From Mangrovimonas cancribranchiae (GTDB taxonomy: Bacteria; Bacteroidota; Bacteroidia; Flavobacteriales; Flavobacteriaceae): a stretch of DNA of 64,000 nucleotides. Both the position numbers and the translations under genes were made by a program. The first letter of the stretch is position 1. Every line of letters starts with the position of its first letter. The stretch is from contig NZ_CP136925.1 in NCBI RefSeq assembly GCF_037126245.1, positions 1,752,001-1,816,000 of the forward strand, read 5' to 3'. Below the pieces are notes generated by a model that did no database searches, was not told where the DNA came from, and worked only from the letters and a program-made list of their open reading frames with translations. Below are positions 37,039 through 45,617 of this stretch, one piece after another.

Positions 37039-37713
37039 CTAAAGAAACGTATAGATAATTTTAAAAGTATGTGCATCACCTAATGGTAGGTTATTAAAGT
37101 GTCTATATTTTTCTAAAAGATACCCCATACTAATTCTACTTTTAGTAAAGGTTTTTATCATATAAACCCGGAATTCTCTAGAATTTGCATAGCGTTCGCC
37201 TCTAGCTGGGTCTTTTAAAAAATACCAGGTGTAACCTGTATCTACTTGCCAATGTTTTAGTTTTAGTATATCTAAATCGTAAAGCACCCCTAACGAATAA
37301 GTGGTACGAATATAATTTTCATTTTTTAAGCCATCGTAAATAAAATTTCGCCATTCTACTTTTCCTAATTGGTTGGCCTTTAAACCCTCTATAATTTTTG
37401 TTTTAAGACCTATACCTAACCACGGACGCAGCTCTAAACCATTGCTTATTTCTTCATCAAAAATATATTGGGTTGTAAAACCACCTAATAAAGACCAAGT
37501 ATTATATTTATATGTAGCAGATCCGCTAGCATTTATCCGACTCCAACTTGGGTGATCAAAAATTTGTTTATACGATACACTTGCATCATAATTAAACCCC
37601 ATATCATCTTTAAACGTTTTAGCAACTGTAAGATCTATAAAAAGATCGTCTGTTTGACAAAAACTAAGTAATGGAAAGAAAATAAAAATAATGATAAAGA
37701 GGTTTTTCCCCAT
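37039..37713 (-). CDS. outer-membrane beta-barrel-like protein (DUF2490-like)
   Basis: 225 residues from ATG 37713, preferred because the segment MGKNLFIIIFIFFPLLSFCQ is a signal peptide; the frame is open to ATG 37761, which would overlap the upstream gene. The mature part alternates short polar and aromatic segments (SWSLLGGFTTQYIF, ELRPWLGIGLKTKII, YSLGVLYDLDILK) and ends TFKIIYTFL with the terminal aromatic of a barrel. The DUF2490 assignment is tentative. It is the last of three same-strand barrel genes. Confidence 0.65.
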   Translation of the reverse strand: MGKNLFIIIFIFFPLLSFCQTDDLFIDLTVAKTFKDDMGFNYDASVSYKQIFDHPSWSRINASGSATYKYNTWSLLGGFTTQYIFDEEISNGLELRPWLGIGLKTKIIEGLKANQLGKVEWRNFIYDGLKNENYIRTTYSLGVLYDLDILKLKHWQVDTGYTWYFLKDPARGERYANSREFRVYMIKTFTKSRISMGYLLEKYRHFNNLPLGDAHTFKIIYTFL

Positions 37714-37738
37714 AATAAAATAGCTTGAAAAATAGGTT

Positions 37739-38284
37739 TTAAAGTTTTCTACAAAGTACAATACCTAGAATATAACTATCATAAGCGTTCCATCGTAAAT
37801 CGTAACTAAGCGATAAGCCTACCTCCCATTTTTCAGAAATTTCTATACCGTATTCGTAAGTAAATCTATTTAAAAACAGCGTTTCTTCTTTTTCAAACTC
37901 GGCTCCAGCTCCTAATAAAATAGTATGGTGCCCTAATCTTCTTCCTAACATTGCAGCTGGCGCAATAGGATAGCTACGTTCTATAATTTCTTCATCGCTA
38001 TCTAAGTTTTCTTGTACGGCAAACTTTTCTATAATAATATCGGTATGTAAACCAACACTCCATTTTTCAGAAAATACATAGTCATAATCTAAGCTAAAAC
38101 CAGGTAAGGTTATCCATTTGGTACCAGCATCTTTTATACCACTAGACATATTTACATGAGTTAAAGCGACACCTATTTTATGAAAAGGAATGTCCTCGCT
38201 GTCGTGTTCCTCATGCTCTTGGGCAATAGCCTGTGTGCCTATTAGTAATAGTATTAAAAGTAATTGGTGATTAAGTATTTTCAT
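37739..38284 (-). CDS. outer-membrane beta-barrel-like protein of unknown function
   Basis: 181 residues. A signal peptide (ends TQAIAQ) is followed by a His/Glu-rich start (EHEEHDSED), which might bind a metal ion. The rest has beta-barrel-like strands (GFSLDYDYVFSEKWSVGLHT, TILLGAGAEFEKEETLF, YGIEISEKWEVGLSLSYDL). No family is recognised with certainty. It sits 26 bases downstream of a barrel-like gene on the same strand and 25 bases before another, suggesting an operon. The His-rich stretch is only a hint at metal handling. Confidence 0.6.
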   Translation of the reverse strand: MKILNHQLLLILLLIGTQAIAQEHEEHDSEDIPFHKIGVALTHVNMSSGIKDAGTKWITLPGFSLDYDYVFSEKWSVGLHTDIIIEKFAVQENLDSDEEIIERSYPIAPAAMLGRRLGHHTILLGAGAEFEKEETLFLNRFTYEYGIEISEKWEVGLSLSYDLRWNAYDSYILGIVLCRKL

Positions 38285-38310
38285 AACGATATCTATTTAA
38301 AGATATTTTA

Positions 38311-39096
38311 CTATTTAGGGAATAGAAGAATTAAAACAGCTCTAAACCCTAAATCGGCATCTTGACCATCTGGTGCATTAAGATTAAATCTTGGACCTAC
38401 GGCAAAAGAAATTTTTTGTTTTCCAAAACTTGAAAGGCCACTAAAAGTAGGATTTAACCAAACAGTACTTGTATCGGCTTCCCAGTTTTGAGTCCATTCC
38501 ATATTAAAACCTACACCGCCGCCACTAGACCAGTTATAAGTAAAAAAGGGCTGTAAAAACATTTGATTAACATCTGCTCTATCTTCATTTCCAGCAAAAC
38601 TCCATATTTGGTTCACTAAAGCACCAAAAGTAATTCCTTTAGCTTGTTTTAAAATAACAGCGGTAGGACCAGCACCAAATTTTTTAGTAGTTAAAAAATC
38701 GTCTGTTCCCGTTGGAAATAATAAGGCTGGACCAACACCCCATGTAAGTCCATTTTTTGAAGCTTTAGGGCTAAAAAAACCACTAACAACAGCATCGCTT
38801 AAGCCACTTTCGTTAGTGCCTTGTCCTGTAATATTATATTGTGAAATAACTGGTAAAACAACACGACCAATAAGATTCCATTTTTCGTTAATGCTAATAG
38901 GAAGTACAGGTTGAATATTTAACGTATAGCGTGTTCCATTATTATCACCAATACCAAAATCGATATTATTTTGAAACGGTAAACTAATTAAAGAGGCTAC
39001 AGGATTTGCTAATTTTTTGGCTAATTCTTCATCAGAATGTTGTGCCTGAGCTGTTGTAGCAAATAGCACAACAAACAAAAGTAATAGTTTTTTCAT
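38311..39096 (-). CDS. outer-membrane transporter-like protein (phenol-degradation MetA-like)
   Basis: 261 residues with a signal peptide (ends TTAQAQ). The mature protein resembles the outer-membrane family often annotated as transporter, neuromedin-U-like or MetA-pathway: NPVASLISLPFQNNIDFGIG, YTLNIQPVLPISI and FFSPKASKNGLTWGVGPALLFPTGTDD. It ends in a beta-strand with a C-terminal Lys (AVLILLFPK). It is the first gene of the three-gene barrel cluster, preceded by a box TATCTTTG (complement of 39144-39151). The substrate is unknown. Confidence 0.72.
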   Translation of the reverse strand: MKKLLLLFVVLFATTAQAQHSDEELAKKLANPVASLISLPFQNNIDFGIGDNNGTRYTLNIQPVLPISINEKWNLIGRVVLPVISQYNITGQGTNESGLSDAVVSGFFSPKASKNGLTWGVGPALLFPTGTDDFLTTKKFGAGPTAVILKQAKGITFGALVNQIWSFAGNEDRADVNQMFLQPFFTYNWSSGGGVGFNMEWTQNWEADTSTVWLNPTFSGLSSFGKQKISFAVGPRFNLNAPDGQDADLGFRAVLILLFPK

Positions 39097-39143
39097 ATTT
39101 AGGATTTTAGGTAAATGCGATTTATTTTCTTTTGTTAGGAAAT

Positions 39144-39151
39144 CAAAGATA
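39144..39151 (-). promoter_or_regulatory. -7 element of the outer-membrane protein operon
   Basis: On the minus strand it reads TATCTTTG, an exact TAnnTTTG match 48 bases before the first start codon. No clear -33 element was found at 20 bases. Confidence 0.45.
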
Positions 39152-39250
39152 AGTGTTTTTACAAAAAACGTTGTTTTTACTCATACTGATTTTCACTATT
39201 TTAAATTTCAAAAAGTAAAACGTTTTCTAAAGAATAAAGGATATAAAAAG

Positions 39251-39325
39251 TCGGGATGACAGGATTCGAACCTGCGACCTCACGGCCCCCAGCCGTACGC
39301 GCTAACCGGACTGCGCTACATCCCG
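39251..39325 (-). tRNA. tRNA-Pro(GGG)
   Basis: The minus strand folds as a complete tRNA of 75 bases. The acceptor stem CGGGATG pairs with CATCCCG, the discriminator is A, the anticodon stem-loop is TACGG-CTGGGGG-CCGTG with anticodon GGG, and the T-arm GTTCGAATC is canonical. The C1-G72 pair fits bacterial tRNA-Pro. CCA is not encoded. The gene-free stretch 39097-39520 otherwise holds only the two promoter-like boxes listed. Confidence 0.95.
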
Positions 39326-39477
39326 AAAAAACAATAAGTAAGAAAGGCAAAAATAAAATTTTAATTAAAAAAGTTCCTATAAATTATTACAATTTCATTC
39401 TAACAAAAATATACCTCTGAAAATCAGTATAACACAAATAAACCACCATGTTATTATTAATATTTAAAAATCTTGTG

Positions 39478-39485
39478 TAATTTTA
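39478..39485 (+). promoter_or_regulatory. -7-like element of the acyl-CoA ligase gene
   Basis: TAATTTTA resembles TAnnTTTG with one mismatch and lies 36 bases before ATG 39521. It overlaps the in-frame TTG-started extension (39473), which argues that translation begins at 39521. Confidence 0.4.
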
Positions 39486-39520
39486 TGCTTTTCTTATCTA
39501 CAATTTTCTTAGAAATTCAA

Positions 39521-41290
39521 ATGACAGAAATTACCAGACTTTTCGATTTTCCATATTACCAATTGGAAACACACAATCTAGATAAATCTTTAGTTACAAA
39601 ATATAATGGCCAATGGGTAGCAACCTCCACCAAAGAATATATTGATAAAGCGAATGCTTTAAGCCGGGCGCTACTTAAGTTAGGTGTAGAAAAAGATGAT
39701 AGAATTGCGGTTATTTCGTCTACAAATCGTACTGAATGGAATATTGTCGATATAGGCGTTTTACAATTAGGAGCGCAAAATATTCCTATTTACCCTACTA
39801 TTTCGGCAGAAGATTATGAATATGTATTAAATCACAGTGAATCTACATATTGCTTTGTTTCTGATGAGGAAGTTTTAAATAAAGTTAACCAAGTTAAAGA
39901 TAAAACAAAACTAAAGGAGGTTTACTCTTTTAACCATATTAAAGGCTGCAAGCACTATTCTGAATTGTTTGAATTAGGAAAAGATGTTAGCAATCAAGAT
40001 GACGTACAAGCTAGAATGGATGCCGTGAATCCAGATGATTTAGCAACCATTATTTATACTTCCGGAACTACAGGAAGACCTAAAGGTGTTATGTTATCAC
40101 ACTGGAACATAGTAAGTAATGCTTTAGATTCTTCTGAAAGACTTCCTGATATAGATTCAGATACAAGAGTGTTAAGTTTTCTACCTATATGCCATATTTT
40201 CGAACGCATGCTTATTTATTTATACCAATATGCTGGTGCCTCGGTGTATTACGCCGAAGGTTTAGATAAAATTGGCGACAATGCTAAAGAAATTAAGCCT
40301 CATTTAATGAGTGTTGTCCCTAGACTTTTGGAGAAGGTTTACGATAAAATTATGGCTAAAGCCGAAGAACTATCAGGCCTAAAACATAAACTTTTATTTT
40401 GGGCTGTAGAACTTGGCGAACAATGGGAACCTTATAAAAAAAATGGTGGATGGTACGAATTCAAATTAAAAATTGCTAGAAAACTCATTTTTAGTAAATG
40501 GCAAGAAGCATTGGGAGGTGAATTACAGACTATGGTTTCTGGAAGTGCACCTTTACAATCTAGATTAACTAGAATTTTCTGTGCAGCAGGCATGCAAATT
40601 ATGGAAGGTTACGGACTTACAGAAACGTCGCCTGTTATATCTGTAGGCATGTACAAAAACAACATGTTTAAAGTAGGAACCGTAGGAAAACCTATTAAAA
40701 ATGTTGACATAAAAATAGCCGATGATGGTGAAATCTTAATAAAAGGCCCTAACGTTATGAAAGGGTATTATAAAGATCCTGAAAAAACGGCTAGTGTAAT
40801 GACAGGAGACTACTTTCACACGGGAGATAAAGGAGAAATTGATAAAGAAGGCTTCCTTAAAATTACAGGACGTAAAAAAGAAATGTTTAAAACCTCTGGT
40901 GGAAAATATGTTATTCCTACGTTACTAGAAAATGAATTAAAACAATCTAGGTTTATAGAACAAGTCATGGTTATTGGAGAAGGCGAAAAAATGCCAGGAG
41001 CTTTTATTCAACCTAATTTTGAATTTGTTGGCGAATGGATAGAACGTAAAAAGAAAACTATTGAACATTCTCCAGAAGCTATATGTGCTGCTGAAGAAGT
41101 TATTAATCGTATTCAAAAAGAAGTCGATAAATGCAACGCTAAATTTGGTAAATGGGAACAAATAAAACGTTTCGAACTCACCCCAGTAATTTGGTCTATA
41201 GATAGTGGCCACCTTACCCCTACCATGAAAATGAAACGAGACGTTATCAAGTCTATTCATAAAGATCTTTACGATAAGATTTATAAATAA
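39521..41290 (+). CDS. long-chain fatty acid-CoA ligase (AMP-forming)
   Basis: 589 residues. It activates fatty acids to acyl-CoA using ATP and CoA. The AMP-binding P-loop IIYTSGTTGRPKGVM, the gate region MEGYGLTETSPV, and the C-terminal hinge YFHTGDKGEIDKEGFLKITGRKKEM are all visible; the insertion of the long-chain FadD15/FAA group (EQWEPYKKNGGWYEFKLK) is present. Start 39521 (MTEITRLFDF) replaces an upstream TTG that lies before the probable transcription start. It feeds the beta-oxidation genes downstream and is separated from them by a terminator. Confidence 0.93.
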   Translation: MTEITRLFDFPYYQLETHNLDKSLVTKYNGQWVATSTKEYIDKANALSRALLKLGVEKDDRIAVISSTNRTEWNIVDIGVLQLGAQNIPIYPTISAEDYEYVLNHSESTYCFVSDEEVLNKVNQVKDKTKLKEVYSFNHIKGCKHYSELFELGKDVSNQDDVQARMDAVNPDDLATIIYTSGTTGRPKGVMLSHWNIVSNALDSSERLPDIDSDTRVLSFLPICHIFERMLIYLYQYAGASVYYAEGLDKIGDNAKEIKPHLMSVVPRLLEKVYDKIMAKAEELSGLKHKLLFWAVELGEQWEPYKKNGGWYEFKLKIARKLIFSKWQEALGGELQTMVSGSAPLQSRLTRIFCAAGMQIMEGYGLTETSPVISVGMYKNNMFKVGTVGKPIKNVDIKIADDGEILIKGPNVMKGYYKDPEKTASVMTGDYFHTGDKGEIDKEGFLKITGRKKEMFKTSGGKYVIPTLLENELKQSRFIEQVMVIGEGEKMPGAFIQPNFEFVGEWIERKKKTIEHSPEAICAAEEVINRIQKEVDKCNAKFGKWEQIKRFELTPVIWSIDSGHLTPTMKMKRDVIKSIHKDLYDKIYK

Positions 41291-41306
41291 CCTCCTATAA
41301 AATTAC

Positions 41307-41335
41307 AAACACCTTAAATTAAGGTGTTTTTTTTT
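41307..41335 (+). terminator. intrinsic terminator after the acyl-CoA ligase gene
   Basis: Arms AAACACCTT (41307-41315) and AAGGTGTTT (41321-41329) form a 9 bp stem with a 5-base loop, then T residues. Confidence 0.9.
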
Positions 41336-41350
41336 GTTAAATTATCACCA

Positions 41351-41386
41351 TTTATTATGCGTGCATAATAAATTTTATTATATTTG
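41351..41386 (+). promoter_or_regulatory. palindromic MarR operator candidate and promoter of the beta-oxidation operon
   Basis: Arms TTTATTATGC (41351-41360) and GCATAATAAA (41363-41372) are perfect complements around a GT centre. A -7 box TATATTTG (exact TAnnTTTG) lies at 41379-41386, so a bound repressor would cover the -33 region. It sits directly upstream of a marR gene, consistent with autoregulation. Confidence 0.7.
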
Positions 41387-41405
41387 ATGAGATTAATTTT
41401 TTCAA

Positions 41406-41849
41406 ATGAAAGATAAAACCATCGACTATGTCCTGCGTACCACATGGTTAGCAGTAAATAAAATGTATAACGAAGAAGCCAATAAGTTTGATAGTACCAT
41501 GGCAACAGGATTTACCTTACTTAATATAGATCCTGAAAAAGGCACACCATCAACATCGTTAGGTCCTAAAATGGGGATGGAAGCTACATCGTTATCCAGA
41601 ATTTTGAAAACTATGGAAACCCGTGGTTTAATAGAACGCAAACCCAACCCTGAAGATGGTCGTGGGGTTTTAATTCATCTTACCGAGTTTGGTCGTGAAA
41701 AACGTGCTTATTCGCGTGAAAAGGTGTTAATGTTTAACGAAGCGATTCGTGATAATATTTCAGAAGAAAAATTAAATCATTTCTATGACGTTGCTGAACT
41801 GATAAATGATATGATTTCAAACAAAAAAATATATAACCAAGACAAATAA
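41406..41849 (+). CDS. MarR family transcriptional regulator of the beta-oxidation operon
   Basis: 147 residues with the winged-helix pattern: SLGPKMGMEATSLSRILKTMETRGLIERK (recognition helix) and the wing PEDGRGVLIHLTEFGREK. The helices on both sides suit a dimer. It is the first gene of a unit with FadN-like, thiolase and acyl-CoA dehydrogenase genes (11 bases to the next gene), and a palindrome lies upstream. It probably represses these genes and is released by an acyl-CoA, by analogy with other fatty acid MarR or TetR regulators. Confidence 0.9.
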   Translation: MKDKTIDYVLRTTWLAVNKMYNEEANKFDSTMATGFTLLNIDPEKGTPSTSLGPKMGMEATSLSRILKTMETRGLIERKPNPEDGRGVLIHLTEFGREKRAYSREKVLMFNEAIRDNISEEKLNHFYDVAELINDMISNKKIYNQDK

Positions 41850-41860
41850 CAATATATATA

Positions 41861-44269
41861 ATGAGCAAACGAATTATTAATAAAGTAGCTGTTATCGGAT
41901 CTGGAATAATGGGAAGCGGTATTGCTTGCCATTTTGCCAATATTGGTGTGGAAGTTTTACTACTGGACATTGTTCCGCGTGAACTTACCGATGCCGAAAA
42001 AGCAAAAGGGTTAACTCTAGAAGATAAAACTGTTAGAAACCGATTGGTAAATACCGCATTACAATCAGCATTAAAATCGAAACCTTCCCCTATATATCAT
42101 AAAAAATTTGCGAATAGGATTACAACAGGAAATTTAGAAGATGATATCGCAAAAGTAGCCGATGTAGATTGGATTATTGAAGTTGTTGTAGAACGCTTGG
42201 ACATTAAGAAGCAAGTCTTCGAAAACCTTGATAAGCACCGTAAAGAAGGAACTTTAATTACATCAAATACATCTGGTATTCCTATTAAGTTCATGAGCGA
42301 AGGCAGAAGCGACGATTTCCAAAAACATTTCTGCGGTACGCACTTTTTTAACCCGGCACGTTACTTAAAATTATTCGAAATTATTCCTGGACCTAAAACA
42401 TCCCAAGATGTTCTAGATTTCCTTAATGGCTATGGTGAACAATACCTTGGAAAAACCTCGGTTGTTGCTAAAGACACACCAGCTTTTATAGGTAACCGTA
42501 TTGGTATTTTTGGCATTCAATCCTTATTTCATCAAGTAAAAGATTTAGGGTTAACCATTGAAGAGGTTGATAAATTAACAGGTCCCGTTATTGGTCGCCC
42601 AAAATCGGCAACCTTTAGAACGGTCGATGTCGTTGGATTAGATACGCTAGTACACGTTGCCAATGGTATTTACGATAATTGTCCAGATGACGAAGCGCAC
42701 AACTTATTCAAATTACCAGATTTCATCAATACCATGATGGAAAATAAATGGTTAGGAAGCAAAACGGGACAAGGGTTTTATAAAAAAATAAAAGGTGACA
42801 ACGGTAAAAGTGAAATCCTATCGCTTGACCTTGACACTCTAGAATATAGAAAAAAGAAAAAAGCCTCGTTTGCTACTCTAGAGCTAACAAAGACTGTCGA
42901 TAAGGTTATAGACCGCTTCCCTATTCTAGTAGGAGGAAAAGACAAAGCAGGCGATTTTTACCGTAAAAATTTCTCGGCAATGTTTGCCTATGTATCTAAC
43001 AGAATCCCGGAAATAACAGACGAGCTATATAAAATAGATGATGCTATGAAAGCTGGTTTTGGTTGGGAACACGGCCCATTCCAAATTTGGGATGCCATTG
43101 GTGTTGAAAAAGGTTTAGACATTATGAAAGCAGAAGGCTACGAACCAGCAGCTTGGGTAAACGAAATGTTGGCTTCGGGTAGCAAATCGTTCTATACCGT
43201 AAAAGAAGGCGCAACGTATTTTTACGATATTCCATCAAAAACACAAACTAAAATACCAGGACAAGATGCTTTCATTATTTTAGATAACATCAGAAAATCC
43301 AATGAAGTCTTTAAAAACTCAGGTGTTGTTATCGAAGATTTAGGCGATGGTATTTTAAACTGCGAATTCCAAAGTAAAATGAACACCATTGGTGGCGATG
43401 TGTTATCTGGATTAAACAAAGCCGTGGATTTAGCCGAAAAAGATTTCCAAGGATTGGTTATTGGTAACCAAGCCGCAAACTTTTCGGTAGGTGCTAATAT
43501 TGGCATGATTTTCATGATGGCCGTTGAACAAGAATACGACGAACTCAATATGGCCATAAAAATGTTTCAAGACACCATGATGCGTATGCGCTACTCCTCT
43601 ATTCCAACAGTAGCTGCACCACACGGTATGGCGCTTGGCGGCGGTTGTGAATTATCGCTTCACGCCGATAAAGTGGTTGCTGCTGCAGAAACTTACATCG
43701 GACTTGTAGAGTTTGGTGTTGGTGTTATTCCTGGTGGAGGCGGTTCCAAAGAGATGGCATTAAGAGCATCAGATCAATTTCATAAAGGCGATGTCAAACT
43801 TAATGTATTACAAGAATACTTTATGACCATTGGTATGGCAAAAGTATCAACATCGGCTTACGAAGCCTTCGATTTAGGACTTCTTCAAAAAGGAAAAGAC
43901 TCCGTAGTTGTTAATAAAGACAGACAAATAGCCACAGCAAAAGCGTATGCTAAATTAATGGCAGAACAAGGCTATACGAAACCTATAAAACGTAAAGATG
44001 TTAAGGTTTTAGGTAAACAGGCTTTAGGCATGTTCTTAGTAGGAACAGATTCTATGGAAGCTAGCCATTACATTAGTGAACACGACCAAAAAATTGCTAA
44101 TAAACTAGCCTATGTTATGGCTGGTGGCGATTTAAGTGAACCAACAAATGTTAGCGAACAATATTTATTAGACCTAGAACGCGAAGCCTTTTTAAGTCTT
44201 TGTACCGAACGTAAAACATTAGAGCGCATTCAGCATATGTTGAAAACAGGAAAACCACTTAGAAATTAG
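41861..44269 (+). CDS. 3-hydroxyacyl-CoA dehydrogenase / enoyl-CoA hydratase fusion (FadN type)
   Basis: 802 residues. The dehydrogenase half is first (NAD-binding GSGIMGSGIACHFANIG; catalytic region GTHFFNPARYLKLFEIIPG), and the crotonase half last (HGMALGGGCELSLHADKVV, IPGGGGSKEMALRAS). This order matches FadN of Bacillus, the reverse of E. coli FadB/FadJ. It performs the hydration and NAD-dependent oxidation steps of beta-oxidation. It is cotranscribed with marR; an inverted-repeat element lies between it and the thiolase gene. Confidence 0.95.
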   Translation: MSKRIINKVAVIGSGIMGSGIACHFANIGVEVLLLDIVPRELTDAEKAKGLTLEDKTVRNRLVNTALQSALKSKPSPIYHKKFANRITTGNLEDDIAKVADVDWIIEVVVERLDIKKQVFENLDKHRKEGTLITSNTSGIPIKFMSEGRSDDFQKHFCGTHFFNPARYLKLFEIIPGPKTSQDVLDFLNGYGEQYLGKTSVVAKDTPAFIGNRIGIFGIQSLFHQVKDLGLTIEEVDKLTGPVIGRPKSATFRTVDVVGLDTLVHVANGIYDNCPDDEAHNLFKLPDFINTMMENKWLGSKTGQGFYKKIKGDNGKSEILSLDLDTLEYRKKKKASFATLELTKTVDKVIDRFPILVGGKDKAGDFYRKNFSAMFAYVSNRIPEITDELYKIDDAMKAGFGWEHGPFQIWDAIGVEKGLDIMKAEGYEPAAWVNEMLASGSKSFYTVKEGATYFYDIPSKTQTKIPGQDAFIILDNIRKSNEVFKNSGVVIEDLGDGILNCEFQSKMNTIGGDVLSGLNKAVDLAEKDFQGLVIGNQAANFSVGANIGMIFMMAVEQEYDELNMAIKMFQDTMMRMRYSSIPTVAAPHGMALGGGCELSLHADKVVAAAETYIGLVEFGVGVIPGGGGSKEMALRASDQFHKGDVKLNVLQEYFMTIGMAKVSTSAYEAFDLGLLQKGKDSVVVNKDRQIATAKAYAKLMAEQGYTKPIKRKDVKVLGKQALGMFLVGTDSMEASHYISEHDQKIANKLAYVMAGGDLSEPTNVSEQYLLDLEREAFLSLCTERKTLERIQHMLKTGKPLRN

Positions 44270-44273
44270 AAAA

Positions 44274-44327
44274 TAGAACCAAGATACAAGAACCAAGACA
44301 TCTTGACTCTTGATTCTTGACTCTCTA
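44274..44327. repeat. intra-operon inverted-repeat element A (CAAGA-type)
   Basis: The stretch has arms starting TAGAACCAAGATACAAGAAC and, on the opposite strand, TAGAGAGTCAAGAATCAAGA, which form an imperfect inverted repeat of about 27 bp. Short AAGA-rich units repeat within each arm. It fills the gap between the FadN-like and thiolase genes, ending 17 bases before the thiolase start. Such elements are dispersed in many Bacteroidota genomes, from memory. Confidence 0.6.
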
Positions 44328-44344
44328 AATCTTAAAAGAAAAAG

Positions 44345-45535
44345 ATGAAAAACGCATATATAGTAAAAGCATACAGAACAGCTGTTGGAAAAGCTCCAAA
44401 AGGACTGTTCCGTTTTAAAAGAACTGATGAATTGGCAGCCGAAACCATCAAACATATGATGAAAGAATTGCCAAACCTTGACCCAAAACGCATAGACGAC
44501 GTAATTGTTGGTAACGCCATGCCAGAAGGTGCACAAGGACTTAATATGGGGCGCTTAATTTCTCTGATGGGACTAGATATAGTAGATGTTCCTGGAGTAA
44601 CTGTTAATCGATTTTGTTCCTCAGGAATTGAAACCATAGCTATGGCGTCAGCAAAAATACAAGCAGGTATGGCCGACTGTATTATCGCTGGTGGTGCAGA
44701 AAGTATGAGCGCCGTACCCATGACAGGTTTTAAACCAGAATTGAACTACGATACCGTAAAAGCAGGTCACGAAGACTACTATTGGGGAATGGGCAATACC
44801 GCTGAGGCAGTTGCCAACCAATTCAAGGTCTCCCGAGAAGATCAAGACGAGTTTGCTTACAATTCACATATGAAAGCCTTAAAAGCACAAGCCGAAAATC
44901 GCTTTCAAGATCAAATTGTTCCTATAGAGGTTGAACAAACTTATATAGATAGTAATGGCAAAAAAGCTACAAAAACCTATACCGTAAATAAAGATGAAGG
45001 CCCACGAAAAGGAACTAATAAAGAAGCCTTAGCTAAACTACGTCCTGTATTTGCACAAGGCGGAAGTGTTACTGCTGGTAACTCATCGCAAATGAGTGAT
45101 GGTGCTGCTTTTGTAATGGTGATGAGCGAAGATATGGTAAAAGAATTAGGCCTAGAACCTATTTCCCGTTTAGTAAGTTATGCCGCAGCTGGTGTACCAC
45201 CTCGCATTATGGGAATTGGACCAGTAAAAGCCATACCAAAAGCCTTGGCGCAAGCCAATTTAAAACAAAACGATATAGAACTTATCGAGTTAAACGAAGC
45301 TTTTGCTTCGCAATCGTTAGCCGTTATTCGTGAACTAGACTTAAATCCAGATATTATAAACGTAAACGGTGGCGCTATTGCATTGGGACATCCATTAGGC
45401 TGTACGGGAACCAAACTATCTGTACAACTGTTTGATGAGATGCGCAAACGCAATATGACGGGTAAATATGGTGCCGTAACCATGTGTGTGGGTACTGGAC
45501 AAGGTGCTTGTGGAATTTTTGAATTTTTAAATTAG
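44345..45535 (+). CDS. acetyl-CoA C-acyltransferase (thiolase)
   Basis: 396 residues, the thiolase family length. Catalytic Cys91 lies in [14 protein letters not shown]. The second half gives [33 protein letters not shown] and the C-terminal Cys loop [11 protein letters not shown]. It performs the last step of beta-oxidation, splitting 3-ketoacyl-CoA with CoA. It lies between the FadN-like and acyl-CoA dehydrogenase genes; the chain-length range cannot be told. Confidence 0.95.
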   Translation: MKNAYIVKAYRTAVGKAPKGLFRFKRTDELAAETIKHMMKELPNLDPKRIDDVIVGNAMPEGAQGLNMGRLISLMGLDIVDVPGVTVNRFCSSGIETIAMASAKIQAGMADCIIAGGAESMSAVPMTGFKPELNYDTVKAGHEDYYWGMGNTAEAVANQFKVSREDQDEFAYNSHMKALKAQAENRFQDQIVPIEVEQTYIDSNGKKATKTYTVNKDEGPRKGTNKEALAKLRPVFAQGGSVTAGNSSQMSDGAAFVMVMSEDMVKELGLEPISRLVSYAAAGVPPRIMGIGPVKAIPKALAQANLKQNDIELIELNEAFASQSLAVIRELDLNPDIINVNGGAIALGHPLGCTGTKLSVQLFDEMRKRNMTGKYGAVTMCVGTGQGACGIFEFLN

Positions 45536-45537
45536 AA

Positions 45538-45595
45538 TTGAGATATGAGATTTGAGTAATGAGACATCCAAAACATCTCAATACTCAATACTAAC
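45538..45595. repeat. intra-operon inverted-repeat element B (TGAGA-type)
   Basis: The left part carries ATGAGA and TTGAGTAATGAGAC units and the right part ATCTCAATACTCAATAC, so the two halves are imperfect inverted repeats. It starts 2 bases after the thiolase stop and ends 22 bases before the next start. It differs in sequence from element A but has the same position and style. Confidence 0.55.
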
Positions 45596-45617
45596 TACTA
45601 AAAACCTATTATTTATA

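Noticed and set aside
39473-39520. TTG start of a longer acyl-CoA ligase
   Set aside because: It overlaps a -7-like box; the protein family starts near MTEITRLFDF.
44219-44845. Several antisense open frames over the thiolase gene
   Set aside because: They lie opposite a clear catalytic gene with no promoter or recognisable motif.
45552-45617. TTG start of a longer acyl-CoA dehydrogenase
   Set aside because: The added residues are translated from inverted-repeat element B.
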